In this document: one piece after another, positions 6,290-8,242 of the stretch
Layout: each line of letters starts with the position of its first letter
How positions within the stretch are numbered: position 1 is the stretch's first letter
Assembly (NCBI GenBank): GCA_964498725.1
Contig: CAZCHS010000134.1
Coordinates: forward strand, 1-8,242
Direction of reading: 5' to 3'
Length of the DNA: 8,242 nucleotides
From: JAFGTP01 sp964498725
GTDB lineage: Bacteria; Fidelibacterota; UBA2242; JAFGTP01
Position numbers and translations under genes: made by a program
Notes under the pieces: generated by a model
Told to the model about the DNA's origin: nothing
Database searches by the model: none
Seen by the model: only the letters and a program-made list of their open reading frames with translations

Positions 6290-8086
6290 CTATTCGACGG
6301 TTACGGATTTGGCAAGGTTTCGCGGCTTGTCCACATTCAATCCTTTCATATCAGCGATATAATAGGCCAATATTTGTAATGGAATTGTAGTTAAAAAGGG
6401 TGAAAATATTTCCAGTGTTTTGGGAATCATAAAGATATGGTCTGATAAATGTTGTATTTTTTCATCGCTGCTGTCGGTTATGGTCAGGATTTCACCATTG
6501 CGGGCTTTCACCTCTTCCATATTGCTGATTATTTTTGGTAAGATTCGTCCTTCCGGCGCAATAAAAACCACCGGCATTATTTCGTCAATCAGGGCGATGG
6601 GGCCGTGTTTCATTTCCGCCGCCGGATACCCTTCGGCATGGATGTAGGAAATTTCTTTTAATTTTAAGGCGCCTTCGAGGGCAACGGGAAAATTCATTCC
6701 CCTTCCAAGATATAAAAAATTCCCGGCATTCATCATACGATAGGCAAGTACCCGTAATTGTTTTTCATTGGCGATGATTTCCTGAATTTTTTCCGGCAGC
6801 AATTGCAATTCATCAAGAATCTCCGGTGGAATATCAGACCCTCGTTCCTGGTTGATATAGAGCGCCAGCAGCATCAATCCGGTGATTTGTGACAAGAAGG
6901 CTTTGGTGCTGGCAACGCCGATTTCGGGGCCGGCATGTAAATAGATGCCCGAATCCACTTCCCGCGCAATGGTTGATCCCACCATATTAACCAGTCCCAG
7001 GGTTTTACAACCGGAGGTTTTGGCTTTGCGCAAGGCGGCCAGAGTGTCGGCGGTTTCGCCGGACTGAGAAATTACCACAAAAAGGTCATTCTTCCGCAAA
7101 GTGGTGTTACGATAGCGAAATTCGGAAGCGTAGTCCACTTCAACCGGAATAGACAAAAAATCCTCGATAAAATACTTTCCGATGAGCGCGGAATGCCAGC
7201 TGGTGCCGCAGGCTGTAATCACAATTCGCTCAAGGGTTTTAACATCAAAATCCACTGATAATTTGATTTTTCCCTGCTTAATGCGGCCGCGTAATGTGTT
7301 CCGAATTGATTCCGGTTGTTCATATATTTCTTTCAGCATGAAGTGCTTAAAGCCACGTTTTTCAATCTGGCTGATATTCCATTTGATCTCTTCAATTTCA
7401 CGGCGCACTTTTTTGCCGTCAAATTTTTGAATATGATAGTCGCCGGCGGTCAGAACAGCGATGTCATTGTCTTCCAGGTAAACCACCTGTTTGGTATGAT
7501 CAAGCAAGGGAACCGCGTCAGAGGCCAGCATCATGACGTTATCGCCTATTCCCAGGATTAGGGGAGAGCCTTTTCTGGCAGCAACAATTTTATTTTCCTC
7601 ACGATGCAGTACTGCTATTCCATAGGTTCCTTCGATATTTTCCAGGGCTAATGCAACTGCTTCTTCGAGATTGCCATCATAAAATTCCTCAATCAAATGG
7701 GCCACGACTTCGGAATCTGTTTGGGATTCAAATGTATAGCCCTTTTCTAATAGAAATCTTTTTAAAGTAATATAATTTTCAATGATGCCGTTGTGTACAA
7801 TTGCAATTTCTGAATTATTGCTTAAATGAGGATGTGAATTAACATCATTCGGCGCGCCATGGGTTGCCCAGCGTGTGTGGGCAATACCCACATTGCTGTT
7901 GATTGATCGGCTTTGTAAGGTTTTTTCCAGATTGGCAATGCCGCCTTTTTGTTTGATGACTTCAAGATAATCATCCTGTATACATATTCCGGCGCTGTCA
8001 TAGCCGCGATATTCCAGTTTTTTTAATCCCTCTAAAAGATATTTTTCCACATTATCCAAACCAATGAATCCTACGATTCCGCACAT
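6290..8086 (-). CDS. glmS: Glutamine--fructose-6-phosphate aminotransferase (isomerizing)
   Basis: This cytoplasmic enzyme converts fructose-6-phosphate and glutamine to glucosamine-6-phosphate and glutamate, the committed step toward UDP-GlcNAc for peptidoglycan and surface glycans. Its 598 residues are near the usual 600-610. The N-terminal glutaminase domain begins CGIVGFIG, with nucleophile Cys2 exposed after Met removal. It also carries LEYRGYDSAG (24-33), HTRWATHG (70-77), HPH (85-87), HNGIIENY (98-105) and TDSE (123-126). Two SIS domains form the isomerase. The first has ACGTSWHSA (292-300) and ISQSGETADT (339-348) with STKAF (393-397). The second has GRGMNFPVALEGALKLKE (461-478) and HAEGYPAAEMKHGP (483-496). 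The C-terminus DKPRNLAKSVTVE is the family's closing signature with the lysine that reaches the active site. AGGAGG 7 nt upstream fixes the start. The long structured leader suggests post-transcriptional control. Confidence 0.97.
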   Translation of the reverse strand: MCGIVGFIGLDNVEKYLLEGLKKLEYRGYDSAGICIQDDYLEVIKQKGGIANLEKTLQSRSINSNVGIAHTRWATHGAPNDVNSHPHLSNNSEIAIVHNGIIENYITLKRFLLEKGYTFESQTDSEVVAHLIEEFYDGNLEEAVALALENIEGTYGIAVLHREENKIVAARKGSPLILGIGDNVMMLASDAVPLLDHTKQVVYLEDNDIAVLTAGDYHIQKFDGKKVRREIEEIKWNISQIEKRGFKHFMLKEIYEQPESIRNTLRGRIKQGKIKLSVDFDVKTLERIVITACGTSWHSALIGKYFIEDFLSIPVEVDYASEFRYRNTTLRKNDLFVVISQSGETADTLAALRKAKTSGCKTLGLVNMVGSTIAREVDSGIYLHAGPEIGVASTKAFLSQITGLMLLALYINQERGSDIPPEILDELQLLPEKIQEIIANEKQLRVLAYRMMNAGNFLYLGRGMNFPVALEGALKLKEISYIHAEGYPAAEMKHGPIALIDEIMPVVFIAPEGRILPKIISNMEEVKARNGEILTITDSSDEKIQHLSDHIFMIPKTLEIFSPFLTTIPLQILAYYIADMKGLNVDKPRNLAKSVTVE

Positions 8087-8093
8087 GAGAGAA

Positions 8094-8099
8094 CCTCCT
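8094..8099 (-). promoter_or_regulatory. Ribosome-binding site of glmS
   Basis: A full-consensus AGGAGG on the minus strand lies 7 nt before the ATG at 8086. It is the strongest such site in the window and fixes the start of GlmS one residue before the catalytic cysteine. Confidence 0.85.
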
Positions 8100-8128
8100 G
8101 TTTATTTTTTTTGTTAACTTGCCGCGAT

Positions 8129-8146
8129 TTAACCTGCATTATTCAT
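8129..8146 (-). repeat. Shared upstream element, copy C (glmS leader)
   Basis: Read on the minus strand, this 18-nt sequence matches 78-95 upstream of xylB at 17 of 18 positions (ATGAATAAT, then G instead of T, then CAGGTTAA). It overlaps the 3' arm of the proximal glmS hairpin and ends 42 nt before the start codon. Confidence 0.4.
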
Positions 8147-8163
8147 AAAAATATGAACAATGC
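8136..8163 (-). other. Proximal hairpin in glmS leader
   Basis: In the glmS sense strand, GCATTGTTCATA and TATGAATAATGC pair over 12 bp with a TTTT loop. One pair is G-U in the glmS-sense RNA and would be A-C in the opposite RNA, so the structure is best suited to the glmS transcript. No T-tract follows, so it is not a typical intrinsic terminator. Confidence 0.6.
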
Positions 8164-8173
8164 CCGCTTTGCG

Positions 8174-8201
8174 CCGATACGTTTCCTGTGGAAACTATCG
8201 G
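8174..8201 (-). other. Distal bulged hairpin in glmS leader
   Basis: In the glmS sense strand, CCGATA-GTTTCC pairs with GGAAAC-G-TATCGG: 12 Watson-Crick pairs interrupted by a single bulged G (8180), closed by an ACA loop. It lies ten bases upstream of the proximal hairpin. No T-tract follows. Its stability and placement suggest a functional RNA element. Confidence 0.6.
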
Positions 8202-8203
8202 GA

Positions 8204-8232
8204 TTAACCTGAATATCATTCTATGAATTTTC
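8204..8232 (-). repeat. Shared upstream element, copy B (glmS leader)
   Basis: On the minus strand this contains GAAAATTCAT (8223-8232), an 8-nt spacer and ATTCAGGTTAA (8204-8214). Both blocks are identical to those of copy A upstream of xylB (70-95), where the spacer is 5 nt. The element lies just upstream of the distal hairpin. Confidence 0.45.
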
Positions 8233-8242
8233 CAAATTAGTT

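Larger units (their letters stand above)
8087..8242 (-). promoter_or_regulatory. Structured 5' leader region of glmS
   Basis: The 156 nt between glmS and the window edge hold no gene. In the glmS sense direction they contain shared element B (8204-8232), a 12-bp bulged hairpin (8174-8201), the linker CGCAAAGCGG, a 12-bp hairpin that overlaps element C (8136-8163), an A-rich run and the ribosome-binding site. I see no AGCGCC core or other glmS ribozyme signature. The -35 region, if upstream of copy B, may lie outside the window. TAGAAT on the minus strand within copy B (8218-8223) could be a -10 box. Regulatory function is inferred from structure and from the known feedback control of glmS in other bacteria. 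Confidence 0.45.

Noticed and set aside
8164..8190. Resemblance to the c-di-GMP-I (GEMM) riboswitch: CACAGG, AAAC and CGCAAAGC appear in that order on the minus strand
   Set aside because: The pieces are short, two are part of a closed 12-bp hairpin, and the GNRA-capped helix and its receptor are missing. A covariance search would settle it, but I cannot support the call.
8087..8242. glmS ribozyme upstream of glmS
   Set aside because: The region has suitable length and place, but the minus strand lacks the AGCGCC cleavage-site core and the conserved downstream blocks that I know from the ribozyme, and its hairpins do not fit that fold.

Overview
The window carries six complete genes and no sign of mobile DNA, CRISPR, rRNA or tRNA. 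Coding sequence is moderately AT-rich and the gaps are strongly AT-rich. Several genes have clear Shine-Dalgarno sequences: AGGAGG before glmS, AGGGG before the transporter and GAGG before the PhzF-like gene. The organism cannot be named from this. The xylulokinase has the GDQPNNA and NPGEVA style that I associate with Bacteroidota and related FCB-group bacteria. The strong Shine-Dalgarno sites argue against a typical Bacteroidota genome, so an FCB-type lineage outside Bacteroidota is a low-confidence guess.

Layout: 1-183 is an AT-rich regulatory region holding a perfect 15-bp palindrome and a sequence element that recurs upstream of glmS. 184-3130 (+) is a two-gene xylose module: a XylE-type D-xylose/H+ symporter and a xylulokinase. 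Xylose isomerase (xylA), needed to connect them, is not in the window. 3166-4017 (-) is a PhzF-fold isomerase-like enzyme, convergent with the transporter. It is divergent from an RpiR-family HTH/SIS regulator at 4142-4990 (+), and the gap between them contains an imperfect inverted repeat. 4995-6137 (-) is an RlmG-type 23S rRNA guanine-N2 methyltransferase, tail-to-tail with the regulator 4 nt apart. 6290-8086 (-) is GlmS, which makes glucosamine-6-phosphate for cell-wall precursors. The visible part of its leader (8087-8242) contains two strong 12-bp hairpins and two copies of the shared element, but no recognisable glmS ribozyme.

Functionally, xylE and xylB import and phosphorylate pentose, and the product, xylulose-5-phosphate, enters the pentose phosphate pathway. 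The RpiR-type regulator belongs to a family that senses phosphosugars, but its SIS pocket is atypical and its targets are unknown. rlmG and glmS are housekeeping genes and may share a transcript.

I see no clear new multi-gene system. The items most worth a second look are the structured glmS leader, the ATTCAGGTTAA element shared by the xylB and glmS (and possibly rlmG) upstream regions, the palindrome before xylB, and the altered phosphosugar loop of the RpiR regulator. No gene-free stretch exceeds 300 bases.
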